A program made the translations under genes and the position numbers. Below, piece by piece: positions 25,293-34,849 of a stretch of DNA of 64,000 bases (its first letter is position 1; each line of letters begins with the position of its first letter). The stretch is from Flagellimonas olearia. GTDB lineage: Bacteria > Bacteroidota > Bacteroidia > Flavobacteriales > Flavobacteriaceae. The notes under the pieces were generated by a model. The model made no database searches. It saw nothing but the letters and a program-made list of their open reading frames with translations, and was not told where the DNA came from. The DNA lies in contig NZ_WELG01000001.1 of NCBI RefSeq assembly GCF_009184425.1, forward strand, positions 372,001 to 436,000, written 5' to 3'.

Positions 25293-28109
25293 ATGAACAG
25301 TTTGAAAACAAAAATCACCCTTATAATGGGTGTGGTCCTTGCCGTGCAACTTTGTGCGCAATCCACGCCGCAACAAAAATTATTGGATTCCACCATACGC
25401 CATGGCATTCTTGAAAATGGCATGGAATATTACATAAAGAAAAATGATATGCCCAAAGAACGCGCCAGCTTTTATTTGGTGCAAAAAGTAGGGGCCATTT
25501 TGGAAGAGGACCATCAAAATGGGTTGGCCCACGTACTGGAACATTTGGCATTCAATGGGTCTGAAAATTTCCCCGGAAAAGGAATGCAGAAATTTTTGGA
25601 GCGCCATGGGGCAGAGTTCGGTAAAAGCATGAATGCCTACACGGCACAAGATGAAACAGTATACAATATCACCGATGTTCCTGTAAACCCTGCCGTACTG
25701 GATTCTTGTGTGTGGATACTGCATGATTGGTCAGGGAACCTCTTGTTATTGCCAGAAGAGATCGAAGCGGAACGCAATGTCATTCAAGAGGAATGGCGGG
25801 CCAAGAACAACGCACAGTTCAGGATGGAAGAAACGGTAAGCCACATTAGACACAATAATTCCAAATACGCCAAGAGAAATGTGATAGGCGATATGGACAT
25901 TGTCCTGAATTTTCCACACACATCCATTTTGGATTTTTACAAAGATTGGTATCGGCCCAACCTTCAAGCTGCCATCATTGTTGGGGATTTTGATGTGGAT
26001 GAAATGGAACAGCGCGTAAGAACCATACTCTCAACATTAAAGAACCCAAAGGATGAAAAAGAGAGGGAGGTATATACGGTCCAGGACCATAAAGGCCTTA
26101 TGTATGGAGTGGCCACAGATTCCGAAGCAAGTTTTCTGAGTTTTGAATATACCATGAAGCACGATGCTGTTTCCAACAATAAAAAGGATAGGGAATATAT
26201 TATTGGGAATATGAAATCGGCATTGGTAATGCAGATGATGAACCGTCGTTTCAAAGAACGGTTGATGTTGCCCGGAGCCTCATTTACACAAGCTAGGGCG
26301 GGTTACTATTCCTTTATTCAAAACAAGGATATATTCACTGTGGGCGGACTTTTAAAGGAGGACAATATTCAAAAAGGAATCAAAGATGTATTGGTGTTGG
26401 TTGAAGAAGCCAAACAAGCTGGGTTTACACAGAGTGAACTGGAAGTGGCCAAGACCAATCTATTGAGAGGGTATGAATACCGGCACAACATCAGTGAGAA
26501 TATATCCAATGATGACCATGCCAAGGGTATGCAAAGTTCTTACCTGTACAATGAACCGTATCTGTCCACCGGGCAGCTATTGCTTTTAGCGGAGGAATCG
26601 GTTCCTTCCGTTACACTTGATGAAGTGAACGGGCAATTGTCAAAATGGGTAACGCACAACAATGCCTTTTTTCTTCTCAAGGGACCAGAAAAAAAAGAGT
26701 TGGTATACCCCACTAAAGATGAAATTCAACACATCATTGAAGAGGCGGTCACGGCAACCTATACAAAAAAGGAAGAGCAAGATGGAAATATCACACTCCT
26801 TGCAAAAGAACCGGTTAAAGGTAAAATAGTATCCAAAAAGATCCTTGAAGGCTTTGAAAATGGAATCGCATATACGTTGTCCAATGGAGCGGAGGTTTGG
26901 ATGGTTCCCACGGACAATGCTAAAGACGATGTACATTACTTGGCCATCAGTAAAGGTGGGATGTCCCGACTGGATACTGATAAGATCTCCTCGGCCAAAC
27001 ATCTGGTTCCTTTGGTACTGCAATCCGGTCTGGGCGTCCATGACCAAAATCAACTTACAAAGGTGTTGGCAGGAAAGGCCCTGAAGCTGGAACCCGATCT
27101 TGGATATTATACGGAAGGATATAGTGGAGGTTGTGACCTTAAAGACTTGGAAACATTACTTCAAATGCAATACTTGTACTTTACCAATCCACGCTTTGAT
27201 CTACAGGCATTTGAAGTATATAGGGATAAGACGCTTTCCTTTTTAGAAAACCAAGCCAAGAATCCCAGATCGGCATTCAACGATACCATACAACAGCTTA
27301 TGACGGACCACAGTCCAAGAAGACCATTGAACTCTCACGAGCTTCTGAAGAATAGAGTAGATTTTGAAGACATACAGGAAGTCTATAAAGAAAGGTATGG
27401 TAATGTTTCCGATTTTACCTTTGTTTTTGTGGGTTCAGTCACTGATACCCTGTTAGAGCCCCTTATTGAAAAGTATATTGGTAGCATAACGGGGAATTCG
27501 GCCAGGGAAAATTGGGTGGATCATGGAGTGTCCCCTCCAAAGAAAAGTACCAAGAAGCATTTTGCTTTTCCAATATCCATTCCCAAACACACCAATTATG
27601 TCGTGCATTATTCAGATACCTATCCCTATGATCCTGGGAACAACATTGATATGGAAATTTTCAAAACGATATTGGATCGCAGACTTTTCCATAAACTTCG
27701 GGAAGAAGAGGGGGGTACGTATGGTGCACGTATCGGGGTAAATTATAGTACACGACCCAGACCCAATATGGCATTGTCCATCTTCTTTGACTGCAACCCG
27801 GAGAAGGGAGCTGAACTACTGCGGTTGGTATCGCATGAAATGAATGACCTATTGCGCAATGGGGCCACCGAGGATGAGTTTGCCCAAGCGAAGGAGGTAC
27901 TGATAAAAAATAGACAGGAGAACCTGAAAAAAAATGCCTACTGGTTACATATGTTGAAAGAATATCAATTGAACGGGATCAATGAATTAGCTGGGAAAAA
28001 CTATGAGGATATCCTCAGAAAGAATACCGTTGTGATGTTCAATCGGAAAATCGGGAAACTCTTGGAGCAAGCAGAGGAATATGAAGTAGTGATGAAACCC
28101 AAGGGATGA
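25293..28109 (+). CDS. Exported M16 zinc protease (insulinase/pitrilysin type)
   Basis: 938 aa from ATG 25293. Signal peptide MNSLKTKITLIMGVVLAVQLCAQ. Active half: HVLEH (H80, E83, H84) inverted zinc motif and the distal Glu in EAERNVIQEEW (about 160). The second half (from about residue 530) keeps the fold but not the zinc motif, as expected. It ends with LRNGATEDEFAQAKEVLIKNRQENLKKN. Such proteases digest peptides or small proteins in the periplasm. As the last gene of the SusCD-A operon it probably processes the imported ligand, by analogy with PqqL/FusC, but direct evidence is lacking. Confidence 0.9.
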   Translation: MNSLKTKITLIMGVVLAVQLCAQSTPQQKLLDSTIRHGILENGMEYYIKKNDMPKERASFYLVQKVGAILEEDHQNGLAHVLEHLAFNGSENFPGKGMQKFLERHGAEFGKSMNAYTAQDETVYNITDVPVNPAVLDSCVWILHDWSGNLLLLPEEIEAERNVIQEEWRAKNNAQFRMEETVSHIRHNNSKYAKRNVIGDMDIVLNFPHTSILDFYKDWYRPNLQAAIIVGDFDVDEMEQRVRTILSTLKNPKDEKEREVYTVQDHKGLMYGVATDSEASFLSFEYTMKHDAVSNNKKDREYIIGNMKSALVMQMMNRRFKERLMLPGASFTQARAGYYSFIQNKDIFTVGGLLKEDNIQKGIKDVLVLVEEAKQAGFTQSELEVAKTNLLRGYEYRHNISENISNDDHAKGMQSSYLYNEPYLSTGQLLLLAEESVPSVTLDEVNGQLSKWVTHNNAFFLLKGPEKKELVYPTKDEIQHIIEEAVTATYTKKEEQDGNITLLAKEPVKGKIVSKKILEGFENGIAYTLSNGAEVWMVPTDNAKDDVHYLAISKGGMSRLDTDKISSAKHLVPLVLQSGLGVHDQNQLTKVLAGKALKLEPDLGYYTEGYSGGCDLKDLETLLQMQYLYFTNPRFDLQAFEVYRDKTLSFLENQAKNPRSAFNDTIQQLMTDHSPRRPLNSHELLKNRVDFEDIQEVYKERYGNVSDFTFVFVGSVTDTLLEPLIEKYIGSITGNSARENWVDHGVSPPKKSTKKHFAFPISIPKHTNYVVHYSDTYPYDPGNNIDMEIFKTILDRRLFHKLREEEGGTYGARIGVNYSTRPRPNMALSIFFDCNPEKGAELLRLVSHEMNDLLRNGATEDEFAQAKEVLIKNRQENLKKNAYWLHMLKEYQLNGINELAGKNYEDILRKNTVVMFNRKIGKLLEQAEEYEVVMKPKG

Positions 28110-28135
28110 TTCCTTTTTTCTTGTAATCAGAAGCA

Positions 28136-28163
28136 AAAGGCCCACTAAAAGTGGGCCTTTTTA
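28136..28163 (+). terminator. Rho-independent terminator of locus A
   Basis: AAAGGCCCACT, AAA loop, AGTGGGCCTTT then TTTA. A strong GC stem and T tail 26 bases after the M16 stop, which marks the end of the operon. Confidence 0.85.
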
Positions 28164-28301
28164 ATGGTAGAATAGGCAAGATACCTTCAATGGGAACAAT
28201 TTTCACGGGAACTGTCGTTTTCATCCCTATACACTTCAATCCCCTCTGGTCAACTTAAAGGACAAGGTATAGGCAATTCCTCCATCCCCAAGGAGAAGAA
28301 T

Positions 28302-28805
28302 CTATTGGGGCTTGACTTCACTAGCTTGATACACATCTCCTTCTGTTTGGAATATTTTAAACTGCACGTCGCAGTCTTTCGGGACATAGATGACAATCGG
28401 TAACCTTCCATTGTACCGCACCGTTTTGGATTGAGCGGAAATAAATTTTCTGACCATTTCTTTGTCGAGACAGGCCATTTCGGTGGACATGACATGTCCT
28501 TCTGTGTCAAAAACAAAGTATCCGTATCCCCACCCCTCAAGATTTTTTTCTTCTAGGGTACCCATAAGTCCATGTTTATTACAGGAATCCACTTCCATCC
28601 ACTTTCCAATGACAAACTCTATTTTCTTGTTGGCATCGTTATCTGAATGGGGGACCTCGATCACCATTTGTTTGAACCCTTGTTCAGGTTTGGGAAATAT
28701 TGATAGGTCAATCTTTGTCAAGGATGTTTGTCCCATGGTCATAGTGATAATGCTTAGAAATGTAATTGAAAATAATCTGATGGATCGGTTTGAAATTGTT
28801 TTCAT
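28302..28805 (-). CDS. eco: Ecotin-family serine-protease inhibitor
   Basis: 167 aa. Signal peptide through about MTMGQ (residue 26). The mature part matches ecotin: FPKPEQGFKQMVIEVP, KIEFVIGKWMEVDSC (Cys75), LEEKNLEGWGYGYFVFD, HVMSTEMACLDKE (Cys112) and VRYNGRLPIVIYVPKDCDV. The two cysteines that close the inhibitory loop are present. The residue aligned with the E. coli P1 Met84 is Glu109 (S-T-E-M-A-C instead of S-T-M-M-A-C), which would change target preference. Ecotin dimers inhibit trypsin-fold proteases in the periplasm. Convergent to the M16 operon and separated from it by a terminator. Confidence 0.9.
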   Translation of the reverse strand: MKTISNRSIRLFSITFLSIITMTMGQTSLTKIDLSIFPKPEQGFKQMVIEVPHSDNDANKKIEFVIGKWMEVDSCNKHGLMGTLEEKNLEGWGYGYFVFDTEGHVMSTEMACLDKEMVRKFISAQSKTVRYNGRLPIVIYVPKDCDVQFKIFQTEGDVYQASEVKPQ

Positions 28806-28859
28806 AAAATTCTTTTTTGGCAGTTACTCAATATCTGTGCCAAAGAACGGCTAGAAGGG

Positions 28860-29858
28860 TAGCAGGCTTATTGGGAAGAAGGTTTTAACGCCAACAGGAT
28901 TTTTGGTTTTAGGGTATTTGTACTGATATTAAGGGAAGTTGATTTAAGGAATGGATAAGGGTGATATGAAACCTTTTTAAGGTTATTGATTTATGTCAGT
29001 ACCTGTCTGTAATCAATTTTACTGGCTCAAAAAGTGACTGCTTACAGGACATCTTCTAAATAGGGCCTGGTTATTGAATATTAGGGCCATGTACAACTCT
29101 CTGACGGATACCTATAGAATCGAACCTATGTTTGTAAGACAGGGGGAGGAGCTCAAAGAGGAAAATTATGGAACTTGGCCCTTGGAGAAATATAAATAGT
29201 CGAATGTACCACGAAGAACATATTATCAAGATCTGTTCTGGGAAGGAAGCAACTACAAGTTCAACAAAGTGGTGGATATGATCTGTGAGACCGATTATGT
29301 TGATTGTTAAGGCCTTTGACAATGGATGACTCATTCACTTATCCATAAGAAATATCGGATTTGATGTTTAAAGGGAACAATCTGGTGGAGTTTCCAGGGG
29401 ATTGCAAGTTTTCCTAAAAAATAGCTGCGATGATAAGTGGACTACAGACTTTATATCTTGGAACATGAAAAATTGATATAGAGCCACTGGTCAAAATCCT
29501 CAAATAGTGCGAAGTGGGCCTCCTGTTTTATCCTAGGAAAAGTCCATGAATGGGTACTTTCTGTATCAGAAAAGACATGGAAATCCGTTTTCAAAAAGCA
29601 GCTTGACCTTTGCAGTGAACCATAATGGCGTATTGGAGGTGAAGCCATGCAAATTTATGCATTATCCAAAATTCCATTTACAAAGATCTATCTATATTGG
29701 TTTTCAAATCCAAGGGTGTACAGGGTTTTCATTAAAGAAAATGTAAGTACGGCTATTTTTGGGTTCACTCTGACGGACCGATCCAACTCTCCTCGTATTC
29801 TTTAAAAGTTCCCAAAATACTGTGCTTTTGGAAGACATGTTCACAGGATAATTCCAGA
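28860..29858. other. Region without an intact gene, probably decayed coding DNA
   Basis: About 1 kb. Stop-interrupted plus-strand frames have protein-like stretches: MYNSLTDTYRIEPMFVRQGEELKEE at about 29092, then YYQDLFWEGSNYKFNKVVDMICETDYVDC, and KVHEWVLSVSEKTWKSVFKKQLDLCSEP at about 29540. I recognise none of them. They are consistent with one or two old gene remnants. Confidence 0.4.
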
Positions 29859-31313
29859 TTAAATTACTTTCCCTCGATATAGGAGTACAAATAACAGGAC
29901 AACAAAGGCGGCACAATTCATAAATCCAAACCAATCACCAAACTTGGCATACAGGGTGTTTCCCTTGGATAGAGGGACATTTGCCAGAAGACTCGCCTGG
30001 GTTTTATCGGAACAACTTACTTCTGAAATGACCCTTCCAAAACGATCGTTTACCGATAACAGTCCCTGTCTGGCCGATCGGATTTGGGAAAAGCCGTTTT
30101 CAACACTTCTCAAAATGGCCATTCTGGAATGCAACCACTCATCCGCAACAAAGTCCCAAGCTGGCACAACCAATAAGTGGATATCATTGTATCGGTTTAT
30201 ATAATCTGGAAAATCAAGGTCCTTACATATGGCCGTCCCCATCCTCAAACCTTCATATTTGAAAATCCCTGGGCTGTTACCTGGGCTGAATTCATCTTCC
30301 AGACCCTTGATAAGCCTTGATTTGTCATAGTGAGAACTGATTTCGCCACCCGTTCCAATCACAAGTACCGAGTTTCTTGCTGTATTACTCCTGTAGTTGG
30401 TATACCCTATAATCATGCAAATACGGTTTTGTCTCGAGATTTCTGAAAAAAGGGCAAGTACTTCCTTTTCATTTTCCTTTGTGATGTTCAGTGCCCTTTC
30501 AGGTAACAATACGATTTTGGCCCCCTTTTCGGCAAGCTCATTTGCTACATCGGCATACGCCTTGGCTGTCTGCCATTCTTGTGCAGTATCGGGTTGTTTC
30601 GTGAAATGGTGATACCTTTCATCAAGTACGGCCAGACCTGCTACAACGTTGGGCCCCTCATCAATTTTTTGGGAGAGCTTGATGGAGCCGTATAGAAGTA
30701 CCATTAGGGAAAATATAAGGGCAGTCGATACAATTTTGTTGAAAATAGGTCTCTCTTTATAATGGTAAAAGCATAAGGAAAGGGCGGCCGCAACAAGACA
30801 AAGATGGAAGGTAATTCCCAAAATTCCCGTGATGGATGCCAATTGGACCACAGGGAGATAATTCATTTGTGAATATGCTATACTTCCAGCACTGCCATCG
30901 GGGGCGAATTTTAGCGAAAGGAACTCAAATACGGAATAGAGTATGGGAAATGCAAAAACGGAATACCACTTAGGGACTTTCAGTGAAAACTGTCGGAACA
31001 AAAGAACGATACTTGCAAAAATGAAGGAAGCAATCGTAAAATAGATCAGTACGGACGTTATGGATAAAATTGGAACGAGATAGGTATACCAGCACAATTT
31101 TCCAATAAAAAATGCAAAAAAGGAAGCAAGGAACGATGTCCACCCAGGGAATTTTAAAGAGAGGAGCAAAATAGGTATTGGAGCAATCCACATCAAAAGA
31201 CCAAACTCGCCGGATAGATCATTGGCAAAGTACCAAAGGCCACCTGAAGAGAGCGTGGACATGATTATATGGATGATGGATTTTCTCCAGTTTTGGGTTT
31301 CAGGCCGGTTCAT
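29859..31313 (-). CDS. Apolipoprotein N-acyltransferase-like carbon-nitrogen hydrolase
   Basis: 484 aa. Six or seven membrane spans in the first 210 residues (FGLLMWIAPIPILLLSLKF, FLASFFAFFIGKLCW, LIYFTIASFIFASIVLLF...), then a nitrilase-fold domain with the Glu-Lys-Cys triad: E272 (LLPERA), K331 (HYDKSRLIKG) and C363 (GTAICKDLDF). A last span follows (FGFMNCAAFVVLLFVLLY). This is the Lnt layout, but the PFGEY-type and other conserved Lnt segments are weak, so it may acylate another target or be a diverged paralogue. It sits alone between decayed DNA and an AraC gene. Confidence 0.82.
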   Translation of the reverse strand: MNRPETQNWRKSIIHIIMSTLSSGGLWYFANDLSGEFGLLMWIAPIPILLLSLKFPGWTSFLASFFAFFIGKLCWYTYLVPILSITSVLIYFTIASFIFASIVLLFRQFSLKVPKWYSVFAFPILYSVFEFLSLKFAPDGSAGSIAYSQMNYLPVVQLASITGILGITFHLCLVAAALSLCFYHYKERPIFNKIVSTALIFSLMVLLYGSIKLSQKIDEGPNVVAGLAVLDERYHHFTKQPDTAQEWQTAKAYADVANELAEKGAKIVLLPERALNITKENEKEVLALFSEISRQNRICMIIGYTNYRSNTARNSVLVIGTGGEISSHYDKSRLIKGLEDEFSPGNSPGIFKYEGLRMGTAICKDLDFPDYINRYNDIHLLVVPAWDFVADEWLHSRMAILRSVENGFSQIRSARQGLLSVNDRFGRVISEVSCSDKTQASLLANVPLSKGNTLYAKFGDWFGFMNCAAFVVLLFVLLYRGKVI

Positions 31314-31396
31314 AGGATGCTTTTGCTTGTATGATTGAGATAAGGGGTAAAGCTAGGAAGGGTCTTTATGGATAAATTGTATGGATTGGACATGTT

Positions 31397-32260
31397 TCAT
31401 CCTTTCGTGCCCAAACGATATAGGAAATTGGCAAGTAGGGGAGTTTCCCTAAAGAAGTTGGAAGGGTTCATCCCGGTAAAATTGTAAAACTCCCTTATGA
31501 AATGGGATTGGTCGTAAAATCCCAAACGGTAAGCGTTATTGGTAAGGGAGCCATTACTGTTGTCCATTTTTTCCAAAGCATTCCTAAATCGTATGATTTT
31601 AAGAAAAACCCTTGGGGGAAATCCCAAGTATTTTAAAAATACCCTTTCAATTTTCTTATAGTTCCATCCGTGTTCCTTTGCCAAAGAATGAATTGAGGTC
31701 TGTTCTTCGACCCTATTGTTCAGGGATTGGATGATTTCCTGCAAGATATACCAATCATGGGTAGGTGGTTTTATTAGGTCAAAAAGGCAATGCTCAATGT
31801 CTTGGATGAAATTATTGTCGATTAAAGGGGGAGTGTTATCCAATAAGGACATTTCACCACATGTCAAATAATCGGAAAGCTTTAGAATCCTATTGCTATA
31901 CTCCTTGGCTGAAACCTTTATAAAAAGGGGCATGCAACCATACCTGAAACGTATGCCGAAAAATCTGAAACCTTGGCTGATTACAATGCGACTTACCTTA
32001 TTCCGTTGACCTAGGATTATTGCTCCGGGCTCCATATGATCTGCACGGTCCTCTTCTGAATTGTACCAAACAAAAGAAGTGTCCGCTTGAATGATTTCCG
32101 TTCTACCTCCAGGTACCAATATTTCTTCAATGTATCCATCTTGCCCTGAATTCCCTTGGCATACCCAAAAGCATTCGATATAGGGTCGAAGCTTGGGGCC
32201 GGGTGTTATTTCCTTGTAGTCGAGATTGGAAGCCGTTGTGTAATATGCGGGTTTTGGCAT
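31397..32260 (-). CDS. AraC-family transcriptional regulator (short N-terminal domain)
   Basis: 287 aa from ATG 32260 (MPKPAYYTTASNL). The N-terminal DUF6597-type domain is recognisable (EITPGPKLRPYIECFWVCQG, LVPGGRTEIIQ). The C-terminal AraC double helix-turn-helix is at about 185-280 (SIHSLAKEHGWNYKKIERVFLKYLGFPPRVFLKIIRFRNAL, LGFYDQSHFIREFYNFTGMNPSNF). The frame stays open upstream to 32401, into a transposase remnant, so the longer start is probably an artefact of that insertion. Ligand and targets unknown. Confidence 0.87.
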   Translation of the reverse strand: MPKPAYYTTASNLDYKEITPGPKLRPYIECFWVCQGNSGQDGYIEEILVPGGRTEIIQADTSFVWYNSEEDRADHMEPGAIILGQRNKVSRIVISQGFRFFGIRFRYGCMPLFIKVSAKEYSNRILKLSDYLTCGEMSLLDNTPPLIDNNFIQDIEHCLFDLIKPPTHDWYILQEIIQSLNNRVEEQTSIHSLAKEHGWNYKKIERVFLKYLGFPPRVFLKIIRFRNALEKMDNSNGSLTNNAYRLGFYDQSHFIREFYNFTGMNPSNFFRETPLLANFLYRLGTKG

Positions 32261-32399
32261 TTCGAAAAAATTGGACGAGCTGTGGTCTAAAGCTAACCAT
32301 TTAAATCCAATGGTAATGACCATGGAGGGGTTCATGAAAAGGATCTCAACCTTTAGGGAATACCCTGTCGCCATCTCCATTAAGCCATGTACTTCCTCC

Positions 32400-32677
32400 A
32401 TTTACCCTAAACCATTCTGATTTGTTTTTGAGCACCCGGTTATGGAGCAACAGTTCGGCCACCGTTTCCTTGAATTGGGAGTTCTCCCAACGGAGTTCCC
32501 TTACCTCACTGGTATTGGCCTCGCGAATGGTGTCGCCCATCAGTCGTTTTTTCCTGCTTCAAGAAAATCCTTGCTCCAAAGGTAGTACAGTGCCGGGGCA
32601 ATGCCCTCGCGCCTACAGATGCGGGATACCGATTCCTCGCCCTTGAGGTCTTCCAGTACGATACGAATCTTTTCCTC
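32400..32677 (-). mobile_element. IS3-family transposase OrfA remnant
   Basis: The minus strand reads EEKIRIVLEDLKGEESVSRICRREGIAPALYYLWSKDFLEAGK in one frame, then after a frameshift in an A run, RLMGDTIREANTSEVRELRWENSQFKETVAELLLHNRVLK. This is the OrfA helix-turn-helix plus leucine zipper of IS3-type elements. No OrfB, terminal repeats or target-site duplication are visible. It abuts the stop codon of the OYE gene (32678) and runs into the AraC upstream region. Confidence 0.75.
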
Positions 32678-33781
32678 CTAGGGCAATTTATCATTATCAT
32701 ATAATACAGGATAATCAATATAACCATTTTCCCCACCATGGTAGAAGGTATCCTTATTGGGAATGGCCAACGGAGCATTATGTCTGATACGCTCTACCAA
32801 ATCGGGGTTGGATATATAGGGCTTACCAAAACCAATAAGATCGGCCAGATTGTTCCTTAACGTTATTTCTGCTGATTTTGGACTATAACCCCCTGTAACT
32901 ATAAGAAGATTTTTAAATCGTTTACGGACTTCTTGAATGTAGTTTGTACTTATAGAGTAATTTTCTTTTGAACCGATATTTGAAAGGTGGATATAGAGAA
33001 TATCCATTTTTGACAATTCATCCGTTATATATTGATGGGCTTCAAATTCCTCATTATATGTGGACAGGCCATTAATTTCTGCAAAGGGAGAAAGCCTAAC
33101 TCCTGTTCTCTCTTTACCTATGGAGGCCTGTACACCCTCCATTATTTCCATAAGAAACCTGCTTCGGTTTGTTATATTTCCCCCATAGGAATCAGTTCGA
33201 TTGTTACTTTTGGGGTTTAGGAACTGATCTATCAAAAATCCGTGAGCAGCATGTATTTCAACCCCATCAAAGCCCAGTTCCATAGCATTCTTCGCTGAAT
33301 GAATGAATAATTGAACCAATTCTTGCGTATCTTCAAAACTTAAAACTTTTGGTTTTGGCATTGGCAAATAAGTTCCTTCGGAAGTAAGTATGGTTTCATT
33401 TGCTGCATAATCGGAAGGTGCTACCAAAGGCATCCTATCTTTATGGTTTAGAGGATGTCCGATACGACCGGTATGGACCAATTGGACAAAAATTTTCCCA
33501 TTTCTTTTGTGTACGGCTTCAATGACTTTTTTCCAACTTTCTCTTTGTTGGGAGTTATAAATTCCGGGAGTGTTTAAATAGCCAATGGCATTGGCCGCTA
33601 TAGCTGTGTTATCGGTTATTATTAAACCTGCGGACGCCCTTTGCCCGTAATAGTTGACCATTGCGTCACTTGGCACACCATTCATAGCTCTACGCCTGTT
33701 CATTGGGGCCATTACAATTCGGTTTGAAAATGAAAGTAGTGATGTGTGTAATGGTGATAATATTTTTTTTGATAAAGCCAT
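32678..33781 (-). CDS. Old-yellow-enzyme family alkene reductase
   Basis: 367 aa from ATG 33781. FMN-binding TIM barrel: NRIVMAPMNRRRA near the start, QLVHTGRIGHP (about 95-105), the catalytic HAAHG motif followed by FLIDQFLNPKSNNRTDSYGG (about 180-205), and GVRLSPF. OYE reductases reduce activated C=C bonds of enones and nitro compounds with NAD(P)H. It is divergent from an AraC regulator, with only 85 bases between, which suggests that regulator controls it. Its last few codons abut the IS3 remnant and may have been altered by it. Confidence 0.93.
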   Translation of the reverse strand: MALSKKILSPLHTSLLSFSNRIVMAPMNRRRAMNGVPSDAMVNYYGQRASAGLIITDNTAIAANAIGYLNTPGIYNSQQRESWKKVIEAVHKRNGKIFVQLVHTGRIGHPLNHKDRMPLVAPSDYAANETILTSEGTYLPMPKPKVLSFEDTQELVQLFIHSAKNAMELGFDGVEIHAAHGFLIDQFLNPKSNNRTDSYGGNITNRSRFLMEIMEGVQASIGKERTGVRLSPFAEINGLSTYNEEFEAHQYITDELSKMDILYIHLSNIGSKENYSISTNYIQEVRKRFKNLLIVTGGYSPKSAEITLRNNLADLIGFGKPYISNPDLVERIRHNAPLAIPNKDTFYHGGENGYIDYPVLYDNDKLP

Positions 33782-33866
33782 AATTGTTGTTTTGGGAATC
33801 AAAATTAGATACTGCGGTAATGACAGGCCATTTACAAAAAAGGGTTTGTTTTGTATATTTAGAGGT

Positions 33867-34748
33867 GTGAATGATAATATATTATATAGCCCTTTCGATA
33901 TTCATGTTTCGGATTTGGAGCAATGGAACAACCTCCCAAGTATATCCCATTTCTTTGAAATCATTCATATTATGGAAGGTGAGGGGACTCGTGAGGTAAA
34001 TAGAAACAAATTTCCTTATGCGAAAGGGAACCTGTTTTTGTTCACTCCATTGGATTGTCGAGGATTCGAGAGTGTTGCACCAACCCGTTTTTGTTCCATT
34101 CGCTTTTCGGAATTCTTCTTTTCCCAATGTAAAACGGCATGTGAAATAGAAAAAATAAATGTCTGGCTAAAAAGGTTAGAACAGATATTTTATCATCATA
34201 ATCGTTTTGAGCAACTACAACTTACCAGTACGTCGGATTGTCAAATGATTACTGAGCTTGTTCATAATATGGTAGAGGAATATGAGCATAAGAAATCCTA
34301 TTACAGGGAGAATATTCAACATTTCATAACCCTAATCCTGAATATTCTGGCCCGAAATGTAACAGATGAAAATAGTATTGTCATCAATACGGGAGATACC
34401 GAACCACTAATTAATAAAATGTTGGTGCATATTCGCCAACATATAAATGAGCCTGAAAAACTGCGTATAGCATATCTTTCCTCTAAGTTTAATTTATCTA
34501 CAAATTATGTCAGTGAATATTTTAGGAAATTTACAGGAGAAAGTTTGCGACAATACACCAATAAATATAAATTGAGTTTAGTGGAACAAAGACTTATATA
34601 CAGTGAATTGACAATTGGACAAATTGCCGACGAGTTTGGGTTTACGGACGAAAGCCATTTGAGCAAACAATTTAAAAAGCATAATGGAATAAGCCCTATG
34701 GAATATAGAAGAGAAAATCAAGGGTCAATTTACTCCCATGATATATGA
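33867..34748 (+). CDS. AraC-family transcriptional regulator
   Basis: 293 aa if translation begins at GTG 33867 (VNDNILYSPFDIHVSDLEQWNN). The longer open frame from 33654 would overlap the divergent OYE gene and is unlikely. Cupin-type N-terminal sensor domain (FFEIIHIMEGEGTREVNRNKFPYAKGNLFLFTPLDCRGF) and AraC DNA-binding domain at about 190-285 (YLSSKFNLSTNYVSEYFRKFTGESLRQY, DEFGFTDESHLSKQFKKHNGISPMEYR). A likely activator of the OYE gene in the presence of an electrophile or other ligand. Confidence 0.82.
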   Translation: MNDNILYSPFDIHVSDLEQWNNLPSISHFFEIIHIMEGEGTREVNRNKFPYAKGNLFLFTPLDCRGFESVAPTRFCSIRFSEFFFSQCKTACEIEKINVWLKRLEQIFYHHNRFEQLQLTSTSDCQMITELVHNMVEEYEHKKSYYRENIQHFITLILNILARNVTDENSIVINTGDTEPLINKMLVHIRQHINEPEKLRIAYLSSKFNLSTNYVSEYFRKFTGESLRQYTNKYKLSLVEQRLIYSELTIGQIADEFGFTDESHLSKQFKKHNGISPMEYRRENQGSIYSHDI

Positions 34749-34849
34749 AAAGAAGTTCTTATTAAATGTCAATACGAGTGGTATTTGATATTGGCAACTT
34801 GATATATTTTATTCACGCACAATACGGTGACTTCGGGTGTATTTTGTGA

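Noticed and set aside
33654-33866. Extended N-terminus of the AraC regulator overlapping the OYE gene
   Set aside because: It is antisense to the conserved OYE N-terminus and has no domain; the cupin-type sensor begins after 33867.
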